Origin: Nitrososphaerota archaeon
GTDB lineage: Archaea > Thermoproteota > Nitrososphaeria > Nitrososphaerales > Gagatemarchaeaceae
Assembly: GCA_029785825.1 (NCBI GenBank)
Contig: JAFLYY010000001.1
Span: 186,001 to 250,000 of the forward strand
Direction: 5' to 3'
DNA: 64,000 bases
Shown in pieces: positions 25,982 to 34,448 of the stretch. Numbering within the stretch: position 1 is the stretch's first letter; every line of letters starts with the position of its first letter. The position numbers were made by a program, and so were the translations under genes. Under the pieces are notes generated by a model. The model was given only the letters and a program-made list of their open reading frames with translations, had not been told where the DNA came from and made no database searches.

Positions 25982-26275
25982 CTAGGCCTCTAGGACCTCG
26001 AGCTTCCCGTACTTCCCGACGTTCAACCTCAGCTCCCCGCGGAAGCTGTTGGTGTAGCCGTTGGTTATCCTCACCTTGGACCCCTGCTTGACCATGTCGA
26101 TCTGGTCGTCCCAGAGCGACAGCTTGATCTGGCCGCTGTCGTCCTTCAGCATGCAGTCTGCTACCTTCGCCTCGCCCCCGGTCCTCAGGTTCACCGACCG
26201 CGGCTCTGCCATGTCTGAAATCTCCCCCTCTGCGTCGACCCTCCTCATGCCGTCCCTCAAGTCGGATATGTTCAT
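25982..26275 (-). CDS. Single OB-fold nucleic-acid-binding protein
   Basis: 97 residues from the ATG at 26275 (MNISDLRDGMRRV). The order ISDMAEPRSVNLRTGGEAKVADCMLKDDSGQIKLSLW, then GSKVRITNGYTNSFRGELRLNVGKYGKLEVL is that of RPA/SOSS-B-type single OB folds, which bind single-stranded DNA. No zinc finger or acidic tail. A TATA-like stretch (ttatttaacg, about 26302-26311) is placed about 30 bases upstream. Longer frames upstream of this ATG are shadows. Confidence 0.8.
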   Translation of the reverse strand: MNISDLRDGMRRVDAEGEISDMAEPRSVNLRTGGEAKVADCMLKDDSGQIKLSLWDDQIDMVKQGSKVRITNGYTNSFRGELRLNVGKYGKLEVLEA

Positions 26276-26374
26276 GTGACGGACTGGCCGTCCTACGGCG
26301 TTATTTAACGTTGAAGCGCCGAAAGCGCCTTCTGGAAACCGTTTAATGAGAAAGGTATCGGACGCCCCTTCGGA

Positions 26375-27409
26375 TTGGTCTCGCCGCTGGCCGAGGGGGC
26401 GCTCCTCCTGGCCTCGCTCCTCGTCCCATTCGTCCTCCTCTTGCTCGCGTTCCCCCCGTACCTGAGGTACCTGACCCGGCTGGGGCGGGTGTCGGAGGAC
26501 GTCCACAAGAACCCTCCAGGCAAGGTCCCCGAGCCGGCGGGGCCCCTCCTCTTCGCTGCCGTCTTGGTCGGCGAGGGGGTTGTGGCGTTGGGGTTCAGCT
26601 CCCTCTTCCCCGCTGCCCTGGTCCTGGGGGCCGGCGTGGCGTTCGCCGTCGGCCTCTACGACGACCTCTTCGTCCTGGGCGGGAAGGCCAAGCCCCTCCT
26701 CCTCGTCCTCGCCGGGGTCGCATTCGTCTCTCTGGTGGGGGCCGGGGTCCGTCTGTATGGTTCTGACATCTCCTTCCCTATCCTGGGGGACACCGCCCCG
26801 CACTTCATCATCTATACCGTACTCGTGGTGGCTGCTTTCCCAGTCGTCACCAACGCCTTCAACATGATGGACGCCTTCAACGGCGAGATATCCTGGTTCA
26901 CCCTCCTCACGTCCGTTGCCCTGGCGGTCGGGGTCGCGCTCCGCGAGATCTTCACGCAGGGGTTCTCACCAGCCAGGCTGGCGTCCACCCTCCCCCTGGT
27001 CGGCGTCTCTGCGGCCTTCCTGCTGTACAACAGGTACCCATCCAGGTCGTTCGACGGGGACAGCGGCAGCCTCATGTTCGGCGCCATGTTCGCGGGGCTG
27101 GCGGTCGTCGGGGGGGTTGAGATCGCCGCGATCATAGCCATAGTCCCAGCCATCCTGAATTCCTTCTACACCCTCTCCAGCGTCCGCGGCTTCGTAGAGA
27201 GGAGGAAGATGTCTTCGAGGCCCACCTACGTAGGTGATGACGGGGTGCTCCACGCCTCGACCGCGAAGGACGCGCCCAACACACTGGTCAGGCTGATCCT
27301 CCTGGCCTCGCCGAGCACCGAAGAGGGTCTCGTCGCGAGCATCGTCGCCCTCACCGCCGTCTCCTGCGCCTTCTCGATGGTCATCTCCGCCCTCACCTGG
27401 GTGTTCTGA
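26375..27409 (+). CDS. MraY/AglH-like GlcNAc-1-phosphate transferase
   Basis: Glycosyltransferase family 4 membrane enzyme that moves a sugar-1-phosphate onto a polyprenyl phosphate, the first step of N-glycan or surface-polymer assembly. About ten membrane segments over 344 residues. Marks: GLYDDLFVLGGKAKP (Asp-Asp), NAFNMMDAFNG and FDGDSG (catalytic Asp regions). Start TTG at 26375. The next gene begins on the base after its stop. Confidence 0.85.
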   Translation: MVSPLAEGALLLASLLVPFVLLLLAFPPYLRYLTRLGRVSEDVHKNPPGKVPEPAGPLLFAAVLVGEGVVALGFSSLFPAALVLGAGVAFAVGLYDDLFVLGGKAKPLLLVLAGVAFVSLVGAGVRLYGSDISFPILGDTAPHFIIYTVLVVAAFPVVTNAFNMMDAFNGEISWFTLLTSVALAVGVALREIFTQGFSPARLASTLPLVGVSAAFLLYNRYPSRSFDGDSGSLMFGAMFAGLAVVGGVEIAAIIAIVPAILNSFYTLSSVRGFVERRKMSSRPTYVGDDGVLHASTAKDAPNTLVRLILLASPSTEEGLVASIVALTAVSCAFSMVISALTWVF

Positions 27410-27667
27410 GTGAAGCTCCTGCCTCTCTTCCTGATAGAGTCGGTTGCCTTCCTGCTCATCATAGCAGAGACCTATGTCTTCTTCATCTTCGTCGCGCCCC
27501 TTACCCCCCTGGGGCTCCCCCACGACCTCTCCGGATACACCGCCTTGGCGCTCGCGAAGGCGGCGCTCATCCTGGGGCTGGTCGTGGTCTGGTTCGTGGT
27601 GCTCGACGGGCTTACTGCGCTCTATGTGAGGTCGAAGGTCGGGAAGACTCCCACGCCTTCATCTTAG
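27410..27667 (+). CDS. Small two-helix membrane protein
   Basis: 85 residues, GTG start directly after the stop of the GlcNAc-1-P transferase. Two hydrophobic segments (about residues 5-28 and 47-70). No known family recognised. The 1-base spacing suggests it works with, or is an accessory of, the transferase. Its last 56 bases overlap the convergent acyltransferase gene. Confidence 0.6.
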   Translation: MKLLPLFLIESVAFLLIIAETYVFFIFVAPLTPLGLPHDLSGYTALALAKAALILGLVVVWFVVLDGLTALYVRSKVGKTPTPSS

Positions 27668-28118
27668 CGTCGAACTCCTTCCTCGTATAGGCGACCCTCG
27701 CGGGGACCCCCATCACCACCTTCTCCGGCGGGACGTCCTTGGTGACCACCGCTCCCATGGCCACCACCGCTCTCTTCCCTATCTTCACCCCGGCCTTGAC
27801 CACCGCCCTCGCCCCTATCACCGCGCCGTCAGCCACCGTCACCCCGATCATCCTGCTGCTCGGGGGGTAGGGGTCGTTGGTGAGCACGGCTGCAGGGCCT
27901 ATGAACACGTCCTTCCCTATCCTCGAAAGCGGGGGGATGTACACGCCCCCTTCGATCTTGGTCCCGCTCCCTATCCTCACGTCGTAGTCGACGTGGGCGA
28001 GTGATCCGATCTTCACATCGTCGCCTATCACCGTTCCTGACCCGACGTAAGCGAAGTGCCATACTCTGACGTTCTTCCCCAGCTTTGCGTCCGGCGCGAC
28101 GAAGTTGACGACCTTCAA
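27612..28118 (-). CDS. Left-handed beta-helix sugar N-acyltransferase
   Basis: 168 residues built of hexapeptide repeats (IGDDVKIGSLAHVDYDVRIGSG, IGARAVVKAGVKIGKRAVV), the fold of acetyltransferases such as WlbB/WbpD. It lies 5 bases after a Gfo/Idh-type dehydrogenase, as in UDP-diaminouronic acid routes, where the pair oxidises C3 and, after transamination, acetylates the 3-amine. No aminotransferase is seen in the window, so the complete route is inferred. Start TTG at 28118. Confidence 0.82.
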   Translation of the reverse strand: MKVVNFVAPDAKLGKNVRVWHFAYVGSGTVIGDDVKIGSLAHVDYDVRIGSGTKIEGGVYIPPLSRIGKDVFIGPAAVLTNDPYPPSSRMIGVTVADGAVIGARAVVKAGVKIGKRAVVAMGAVVTKDVPPEKVVMGVPARVAYTRKEFDAKMKAWESSRPSTSHRAQ

Positions 28119-28122
28119 GCTC

Positions 28123-29073
28123 TCACCCGAGATAGATCGGCGCCCCTGAAGAGCTCGACGCGAGCACCCCTTCAGCCACCCTGAGGGTGTTAAGGGCGTC
28201 CCTCCCGGTGACCAGGGGCTGCCTCTTTTCCTGGATGGCGGAGACGAACTCCTTCAGCTCGAGCATGAGCGGCTCCTGATAGGGCCTCGTAGGGACCGTG
28301 GTGGCAGCACCCTCGTGGATGCTCGTCTGCTGCGTCACGAAGTCGACGTCCACCACCCCGCCAGAAAAGACGGCGCTCAGCGTCCTGACCCTGTTCGGGG
28401 TTATCCAGTTCGTGACGAGGAACGCGGTTTTCTGCCCTGAGAACCCGAGGAGTATGGTGGCGAAGTCTTCGTGCTCTGGGGGGACCCTCATCGACCCGAC
28501 CCTGGCGTAGACGACCTTGGGGACGTCGTCGAAGAGCCAGCACGCCGTGTCGATGTCGTGGACCGAGGCGTCCTTGACTATGCCCACGTCGCTTATGCTT
28601 GCCCCCCTCCTGTTCTCCCTGTGGAACTCGAGAAGGATGGGGTCCCCCATCTTCCCCCCGGATATCATCTGCTTCAGCGCGGTTATGGGCGGATTGAACC
28701 TCTCGATGAACCCCACGGTCAGGGCCCTGTTGGCTTTCTTCGCTGCTTCGATGAGCGCCTCCCCGTCCGCGACCGTGGTGGTCATGGGCTTCTCGACGAA
28801 GATGTGCATCCCGTGGGCCAGCGCCTCCGTCGCGACCTTGAAGTGGGTGGTGGCAGGGGTGCAGATCGTCACCCCGTCCAGCTTCTCCTTCTCCAGCATC
28901 GACTCGAGGGAGGTGTACCCCGGGACGTGGAACTTTTCCGAGAACGCCTCGACCCTCTCCCTGTCCATGTCGCAGACCGCGGCTAGGCACTGGAGCTCGT
29001 TCAGGACCCGGACGTGGTTCTTCCCCCATCCGCCGGTGCCCACGACCCCTATCCGCGTCATCGGATTCGCCAC
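28123..29073 (-). CDS. Gfo/Idh/MocA-type sugar dehydrogenase
   Basis: 316 residues. Rossmann loop GVVGTGGWGKNHVRV near the N-terminus, then EKPMTTTVADG (about residue 95), the conserved E-K-P of this family, and DASVHDIDTACWL with the catalytic His/Asp. Likely oxidises a nucleotide sugar with NAD(P), close to WlbA. Start GTG at 29073 or ATG at 29061. It is probably co-transcribed with the hexapeptide acyltransferase downstream. Confidence 0.83.
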   Translation of the reverse strand: MANPMTRIGVVGTGGWGKNHVRVLNELQCLAAVCDMDRERVEAFSEKFHVPGYTSLESMLEKEKLDGVTICTPATTHFKVATEALAHGMHIFVEKPMTTTVADGEALIEAAKKANRALTVGFIERFNPPITALKQMISGGKMGDPILLEFHRENRRGASISDVGIVKDASVHDIDTACWLFDDVPKVVYARVGSMRVPPEHEDFATILLGFSGQKTAFLVTNWITPNRVRTLSAVFSGGVVDVDFVTQQTSIHEGAATTVPTRPYQEPLMLELKEFVSAIQEKRQPLVTGRDALNTLRVAEGVLASSSSGAPIYLG

Positions 29074-29106
29074 CCTGGATGGTACGGATATAGGGTTATG
29101 GCGCGC

Positions 29107-30237
29107 TCACTCCCTCTTCAGTCCGGGGGTCGCCGATATCAGAGTCGACTCGGCGCTCCTCAGCCCCCTCCTCGCACCCTTCAGGGAGTCCTGGTCTGCC
29201 TTCGAGCAGACAATGACCACGTTGTGCTTCAGGGGGTCGAAGATCTCCGCTCCACCCTTGAGCCTCTCCCCGGACACAAGGACGACGTCGGTCACGTAGT
29301 CCCTCAGCCTCTGCTGGATGCTTTCTGCGACCTGGAGCCGTTCCCCGCGCATCTCGTACCTGTCAAGGCTCCAGAGTAGGGTGATCTTGGTCCTGCTCGC
29401 CTTCAGCTGCTTCTCCTTCAGCACCTCCCTGGTCTCATCTACGACGTACCTGACGTAGTTGTCGAAGCTCTTCAGGGTCGCCCCCGCCAGATAGGAGATC
29501 GACTCCCCTGTCTCCTCGCTCGACTGTATCGCTTTGAGCTCGTAGAGATATCTGGTGAACTCGTCAAGATAGACGTCCGAGCCTCGCTGGAATGCCACCT
29601 TCGCCTCCCTCGCCCTCCTTGCCATCTCGATCTCGGTCACCGAGGACACCGCGTCCTCTATCACCGACGACGCATACTCCAGCTCGGCCGAGAAGACGTT
29701 CTGGGAGTTGGGGGAGAAACCCAGCGCCTCCAACGGACCCTTCTCCTGGAGCCCCGCGGCGGAGACCACGGCCGGCTTCGGTTCTCTGGGCTTCAGAGGC
29801 ATGTAGGAGTAGGTCATGGTGGCGCCGACCCTCAGCCCGGTCTGCTTCTCTATGAGCATGATGTTGTCCGAGTTCCCGCCTGGCCCGGTGGGAAGCGAGT
29901 TCACCAGGGTGACCCCCTCGGAGAGGTACTTGGAGAGGTCCCTCAGCTTCGTCCCTGCTTCGATGAGGGCCTCCTCTGAGGGCCGCCTGAGCTTCGGGGT
30001 GAAGAAGACGACCTGAGAGTCTCCGAGCACCTGCTCCAGAGGCTTGAAGCTTAGGAGCGGCTCCCCGGCCATGACCTCCTGCAGGCTGGGGTTCTTCTTC
30101 AGGAACGCAGGATCAATGTCCATGGCCATCTGAAGGGTCTCGTCGACTATGGTCACCTGGGCCTTTTCTCCGAGGTCCGCGGCGAGCCTGTACGCCTCGC
30201 TCGTCAGGCCGTACATGGCGACTCTGATCTTTGGCAA
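29107..30237 (-). CDS. Divergent nucleotide-sugar dehydrogenase-like protein
   Basis: 376 residues. Begins RVAMYGLTSEAYRLAADLG, a Rossmann-type dinucleotide loop. NSLPTGPGGNSDNI and GATMTYSYMPLKPREP fit the arrangement in UDP-glucose/UDP-ManNAc dehydrogenases, but the classical catalytic Cys is not obvious. Helical middle (RRAREAKVAFQRGSDVYLDEF) and a C-terminal domain (LWSLDRYEMRGERL). TTG start at 30237. Assigned by neighbourhood and weak motifs; a conserved archaeal family of unknown role is the alternative. Confidence 0.5.
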   Translation of the reverse strand: MPKIRVAMYGLTSEAYRLAADLGEKAQVTIVDETLQMAMDIDPAFLKKNPSLQEVMAGEPLLSFKPLEQVLGDSQVVFFTPKLRRPSEEALIEAGTKLRDLSKYLSEGVTLVNSLPTGPGGNSDNIMLIEKQTGLRVGATMTYSYMPLKPREPKPAVVSAAGLQEKGPLEALGFSPNSQNVFSAELEYASSVIEDAVSSVTEIEMARRAREAKVAFQRGSDVYLDEFTRYLYELKAIQSSEETGESISYLAGATLKSFDNYVRYVVDETREVLKEKQLKASRTKITLLWSLDRYEMRGERLQVAESIQQRLRDYVTDVVLVSGERLKGGAEIFDPLKHNVVIVCSKADQDSLKGARRGLRSAESTLISATPGLKRE

Positions 30238-30268
30238 AAGCTCGTCGTGGCCGGGCGACCGTTCGGTA

Positions 30269-30277
30269 TTATACTTT
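30269..30277 (+). promoter_or_regulatory. TATA-like box before the DUF354 gene
   Basis: TTATACTTT, with the ATG of the next gene at 30315. It lies just 5' of the divergent dehydrogenase-like gene at 30237. Confidence 0.45.
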
Positions 30278-30314
30278 GAAAGAGGCGCCTCGGAAGGAGG
30301 GCAAACGGATTAGT

Positions 30315-31406
30315 ATGAAGGCGCTCCGCCGGCCCCGCGAGAGCTCGAGCGGATTGCGTGCGTGGCTGGATATCCTGACACCGAAGCAGGTCCTGTTCTT
30401 CGGGCCGGTCATCGAGGAGCTAGAGGCGTCCGGAGCAGAAGTCCTGGCGACCTCCAGGGCGTACAGGGAAGTGGCTCCCGTGGCGGAGCAAGCGGGGGTG
30501 GAGCTCGCCTACGTGGGGGAGCGAGGGAAGAAGGGGTCCGAAGAGCAGCTACTGGCGGCGACTAGGAGACAGGAAGCGATCATCCCCATGGTGAAGGACT
30601 TCCGCCCCCATGTGGCTGTCTCGCTGGCGTCGGCGGTCTGCGCCAGGGTCGCCTACGGCCTCCGCATCAGGCACATCGCCGTAAACGACTCACCTCACTC
30701 GGAAGTGGCTGCGAGGCTCTCCGTCCCTCTGAGCTACCGCCTGCTCTGCCCCTGGATCATCCCCTACAGGGCATGGCAGCCTTTCGGCATCAGGCGGGAG
30801 CAAGTGACAACGTACAGGGCGTTGGACCCGGCAGCCTGGCTGAAGAGGGACCCCGCGCCGGGCCCGGTGCCGAAGCTGGACGGTTCAAAGAAGACGATCA
30901 CGGTCAGGGTCCAGGAGAGCGACGCGCCCTACCTTGCCAAGGCCGACGCCGGATGGATAGACGACGTCCTCACCGCGCTCCTCGATGCGTTCCCTGACGC
31001 CAACCATGTCGCGCTCTGCAGGTACGATTATCAGGTCGAAGAGATCCGGAAAAGGTACGGCTCCAGCTGGACCGTCCCGGACGAAGTCGTCAGCGGCCGT
31101 GGCCTGCTGGCTGCCACCGACCTTTTCGTCGGCATGGGTGGTACAATGACCGCGGAGGCCGCGCTGATGGGGATCCCTGCCATCTCCGCCTTCCAGGGCT
31201 CGCTCTACACCGACAGGTACCTCCGATCGGTGGGGCTCCTGGCGAAGGCGGGATCCAAGGCGTCGCTCCTGTCTCACGCCAGGCTTCTCCTCAGGGACGG
31301 GTTCAGGACGAGGCTGGCGGAGAAGGCAAGACGCATCTTGAATTCGATGGAAGACCCGGTCCCCCAGATAGTAAGGTCGGTCCAGAGCGCCGTCAATCAA
31401 GCCTAA
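30315..31406 (+). CDS. DUF354-family GT-B-like protein
   Basis: 363 residues from ATG 30315 (MKALRRPRES); the open frame reaches further back to 30231 but overlaps the divergent gene. LRAWLDILTPKQVLFFGPVIEEL is the family's start, resembling UDP-GlcNAc 2-epimerase/GT-B folds. HIAVNDSPHSE, FVGMGGTMTAEAALMGIPAIS and PLSYRLLCPW support DUF354, found in archaeal and bacterial glycan clusters. It may bind a nucleotide sugar, but the reaction is unproven. Confidence 0.75.
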   Translation: MKALRRPRESSSGLRAWLDILTPKQVLFFGPVIEELEASGAEVLATSRAYREVAPVAEQAGVELAYVGERGKKGSEEQLLAATRRQEAIIPMVKDFRPHVAVSLASAVCARVAYGLRIRHIAVNDSPHSEVAARLSVPLSYRLLCPWIIPYRAWQPFGIRREQVTTYRALDPAAWLKRDPAPGPVPKLDGSKKTITVRVQESDAPYLAKADAGWIDDVLTALLDAFPDANHVALCRYDYQVEEIRKRYGSSWTVPDEVVSGRGLLAATDLFVGMGGTMTAEAALMGIPAISAFQGSLYTDRYLRSVGLLAKAGSKASLLSHARLLLRDGFRTRLAEKARRILNSMEDPVPQIVRSVQSAVNQA

Positions 31407-31434
31407 ATCACCAGCGAGACCTGCGTCGTCCCGC

Positions 31435-31508
31435 AGCCCGGTCGTCTAGTTGGTCAAGGATGGAGGCCTTTGGAGCCTTCGACCCTGGTTCGAATCCAGG
31501 CCGGGCTA
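31435..31508 (+). tRNA. tRNA-Gln(TTG)
   Basis: 74 bases, no intron. Acceptor AGCCCGG/CCGGGCT, anticodon stem GAGGC/GCCTT around CTTTGGA (anticodon TTG at 31470-31472) and T-arm CCTGG-TTCGAAT-CCAGG. Discriminator A at 31508. The downstream 160 bases to 31672 contain no recognised gene. Confidence 0.92.
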
Positions 31509-31672
31509 TCGCATTGACCAGGTCGGGGCCTGCTCGGTTCATGCAGTCTGGCCACCAGGCTCGGTGCAGCCCCTGGGCGAACGGAGCGGGAAGCTCCCCT
31601 CGCGACCATCGGAGCGCGGATCGGGCCGTTCCTGTCCCCCTCTCTTTCCCATGCGCCTGCGGGAGCCTGCCC

Positions 31673-32401
31673 CTAGGTGGCGCTCTGGTAGAGCGCTCCC
31701 ATGATGCTTGCGAGGTCCTCTTCCAGAGACGAGAACGCTATGCCAGAAACCAGATGGACCTGAAGGAACGCGTTCCCCTTGACGCAGAACCCGTTGACCA
31801 CGGCTATGTTGTCGACGTCCTCTCCATATCCATAGCATGCCCCGTAGCGCTGGAACGGGGTCAGGATCGCAGAGACGTCGGTGTAGCCGGGGAGGCCCCT
31901 GACCCCGGCGACGAGGCTGTCGAAGTACGCCAAGGAGGCGTTGGCGGAGGGGAACACGATCGCGGTTACGTTCGCTTCCGAGCCGTCGGAGTTCTGCAGG
32001 GTGGCCCAGTAGCTGCTGACGGAGGGCTGCTGCACCGACGTCGCGAGGGTGAAACCTGCGGGGTCGGCCTGCGCGGCGGAGGCCACGATGGCGTCGGCCC
32101 CTCTGGAGACTGTGGTGCTTCCGGTCGTCGGCGCAAGCGGTGTCGAGGTCGGAAGGGCGAGCAGCACCGCCCCCGCCGCCACGATGACGACCACTACGAC
32201 GACCAGCATGACGCGTCCGGCGACCCTGGCTCCTGGAGCCCTGGGCGGGGAAGCTACGACTCCCCCGTCATCTGATCGATGGGAGCGCCTTCGGACGGAT
32301 GCGTTCAGAGGGCGTCCCCTGCATGGCCGGCCCTGTCCTTCCAAACCGCCTGGAGCCTCCACAGACCTGAACAACGGAGGGATGCCCAGATGCCTTTTCA
32401 A
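31673..32401 (-). CDS. Membrane-anchored extracellular protein of unknown family
   Basis: One membrane segment (VMLVVVVVVIVAAGAVLLAL) separates a basic, low-complexity cytoplasmic lead from an outside domain of about 160 residues with two Cys pairs (GACYGYG, NGFCVKG) and FPSANASLAYFDSLVAG. The long lead (first about 55 residues) may not be translated: TTG at 32401, a later TTG or a GTG are all possible starts. No family was recognised; it resembles many small archaeal exported proteins. Confidence 0.55.
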   Translation of the reverse strand: MKRHLGIPPLFRSVEAPGGLEGQGRPCRGRPLNASVRRRSHRSDDGGVVASPPRAPGARVAGRVMLVVVVVVIVAAGAVLLALPTSTPLAPTTGSTTVSRGADAIVASAAQADPAGFTLATSVQQPSVSSYWATLQNSDGSEANVTAIVFPSANASLAYFDSLVAGVRGLPGYTDVSAILTPFQRYGACYGYGEDVDNIAVVNGFCVKGNAFLQVHLVSGIAFSSLEEDLASIMGALYQSAT

Positions 32402-32501
32402 AAAGCTCTTGGTCTCCGCGGGGGATTACCAGCGGTCCCCTCACCTCTCCACGCGGATGGCGCGCAGCCCGCGCCGGACGGGAGCCCCCGACCGCCCACG
32501 T

Positions 32502-33251
32502 CTACACGAGGTTGACCGCGAAACCCAGCATGAACCCGACGAAGACCCCGGCATAGGTGACCCCGAGGCTCCACTCGTAAGGCTGAGAGAGCAGATGTCT
32601 CAGCATCGGGAGGATGACGTAGAGCATCGTCCCTATCGCGAGGCCGTAGAAGACCAGGTCGAAAGCAGTCGCATTGTAGAAGTATCCGATGCCCCCTCCC
32701 AGGATGGTGGGTAACCCTCCTACGAACAGGGCCGCGGCTATGGTGCCTCCCTTTCTTTCCGTCGAGCCGAGGAAGGGGGACGCTATGGGGAAACCTTCAG
32801 TGGAGTTCTGGAAAACGAACCCCACGAGCACCACCAGTGCGGTGCCCGTCAGACCTATGCCCACGCTCAAGGCGCCGAAAAGAAGCCCTTCGGCCAAGTT
32901 CTGGAACGCGATCCCCAGGGCGATGAAAAGTGCCAGCTGGACGGGACTGTGCCCCACCTTGCTCCTGTTCCCGACCACGAAGAGGAGCAGGAACCCTGAC
33001 GTCAGCGACAGAGCGAACACAAGGTCGTAGGCAGCTGACGAGCCGTAGCCGTACAGCGAGCCGTTGTAGAGAGAGCCGGCCGCGTCGAGGAAGACGTCGC
33101 TTATCAGGAAAACCAGTATGCCGACAGCCACGGCGCTCAGGAAGCTCGCCGTCTTCAGGTCTTGGTTCCTGCGGAGGATGAGGGGGAGTGAAAGGTAGAT
33201 CGAGAAACCCATGACCGCCGAGAGCGCAAGGGACTCGACGAGGCTGACCAT
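32502..33251 (-). CDS. ZIP-family-like metal transporter with altered binding residues
   Basis: 249 residues, about eight membrane segments. In the ZIP family, helices 4 and 5 each carry an H-N-x-x-E-G metal motif. Here they read GIAFQNLAEGLLFG and FVFQNSTEGFPI, with Gln in place of both His. Overall topology and the basic loop after helix 3 still match ZIP. Metal choice (Zn, Fe or none) is therefore uncertain. GTG or ATG near 33251; the start sits among AT-rich promoter sequence (catatgttataacc) at about 33270. Confidence 0.75.
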   Translation of the reverse strand: MVSLVESLALSAVMGFSIYLSLPLILRRNQDLKTASFLSAVAVGILVFLISDVFLDAAGSLYNGSLYGYGSSAAYDLVFALSLTSGFLLLFVVGNRSKVGHSPVQLALFIALGIAFQNLAEGLLFGALSVGIGLTGTALVVLVGFVFQNSTEGFPIASPFLGSTERKGGTIAAALFVGGLPTILGGGIGYFYNATAFDLVFYGLAIGTMLYVILPMLRHLLSQPYEWSLGVTYAGVFVGFMLGFAVNLV

Positions 33252-33356
33252 CCTAGGCCGCGAAATAACATATGTTATAACCGTTTACTCGGTCGCTCTC
33301 AGCTCCCCCTGTTGCCTGCAACCCTTAATGGTAAGAGAACGATTTGCCGGAGTGCT

Positions 33357-34448
33357 ATGTCCCCGAGACCTAGCCTGGCGGAGCCCTCTGGGAAAGCCGC
33401 CGAGCTGTACCGCAAGCTCCCGAGCGGCAGGGTCCAGTGCACGGCCTGTGCCAGGCAGTGCCAGATAGGGGAGGGACAGGTCGGATTCTGCGGGGTACGC
33501 GGGGTCGTAGGAGGGAGCCTCTACCTCCTCGTCTATGGCAGGGTGATGGCTGGCCATATCGACCCCATAGAGAAGAAGCCCGTGGTGCACTACAGGCCCG
33601 GGTCCAAGATATTCTCAATCGCCACGAGCGGGTGTTCGTGGGCGTGCTCTTACTGCCAGAACAGCGACATCAGTCAGCTGAGGAAGATAGAGGGGATCGA
33701 AGCAACTCCCGAAGAGCTGGTAGACAACGCCCTTCGGTACGGCTGCGAGGGGATGGCCTACACCTACAACCAGCCGACGATTTTCATGGAGTACGCCAGG
33801 GACGTCGGGAGGATCGCGAGGTCGAAGGGCCTCTTCAACATCTTCGTCTCCAACGGCTACGACACCCCGGAGGCCGTCGCAATGATGGACGACTTCCTGG
33901 ATTGCGTGACCGTCGACTTCAAGGGGAGCGGGGAGACGGGGTTCGTCAGGAGATACATCTCTATTCCCGACGCTGACCCCATCTTCCAGAGCCTCTTGGA
34001 GATCAAACGCCGGGCGAAGGTCCACATGGAGATAACAGACCTGGTCGTCCCCCAGGTCGGAGAGTCCCTGGACGCGGCTGAGAAGCTCTGTCGGTTCGTC
34101 TACGAAAACCTCGGGCCCGACACCCCGGTCCACTTCCTCCGATTTCATCCCGACTATAAGATGATGGACCTTCCATGGACCCCCGTCGAGACCCTGGAGC
34201 GGCACGTCGCCATCGGGAGGAAGGCGGGGCTCAACTACGTCTACGTGGGGAACGTCCCAGGCCACCCCGACGAGAGCACCTACTGTCCCGGGTGCAAGGC
34301 GGTCCTGGTCAAGCGCCACGGATATGAGATCCTCGGTTACAATCTGGACGGGAAGAGCAGGTGCGTGTCGTGCGGGTACCAGACCCCAATCGTCGGGCCC
34401 CTGAGCAGGTCCTTCTCGGAAGACAGGTTCGTCTCGGTTATCGGATAG
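33357..34448 (+). CDS. AmmeMemoRadiSam-type radical SAM enzyme
   Basis: 363 residues from ATG 33357 (MSPRPSLAEPS). SGCSWACSYCQNSD carries the CxxxCxxC [4Fe-4S] site (about residue 97-106). Two cysteine clusters (CTACARQCQIGEGQVGFCG at the N-terminus and CPGCK...CVSCG at the C-terminus) are typical of the PflA-like subfamily. Its usual partners (AMMECR1/MEMO-type proteins) are not found in the window. A TATA-like stretch (ccttaatgg) at about 33322 lies upstream; the frame extends upstream of this ATG. Confidence 0.87.
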   Translation: MSPRPSLAEPSGKAAELYRKLPSGRVQCTACARQCQIGEGQVGFCGVRGVVGGSLYLLVYGRVMAGHIDPIEKKPVVHYRPGSKIFSIATSGCSWACSYCQNSDISQLRKIEGIEATPEELVDNALRYGCEGMAYTYNQPTIFMEYARDVGRIARSKGLFNIFVSNGYDTPEAVAMMDDFLDCVTVDFKGSGETGFVRRYISIPDADPIFQSLLEIKRRAKVHMEITDLVVPQVGESLDAAEKLCRFVYENLGPDTPVHFLRFHPDYKMMDLPWTPVETLERHVAIGRKAGLNYVYVGNVPGHPDESTYCPGCKAVLVKRHGYEILGYNLDGKSRCVSCGYQTPIVGPLSRSFSEDRFVSVIG

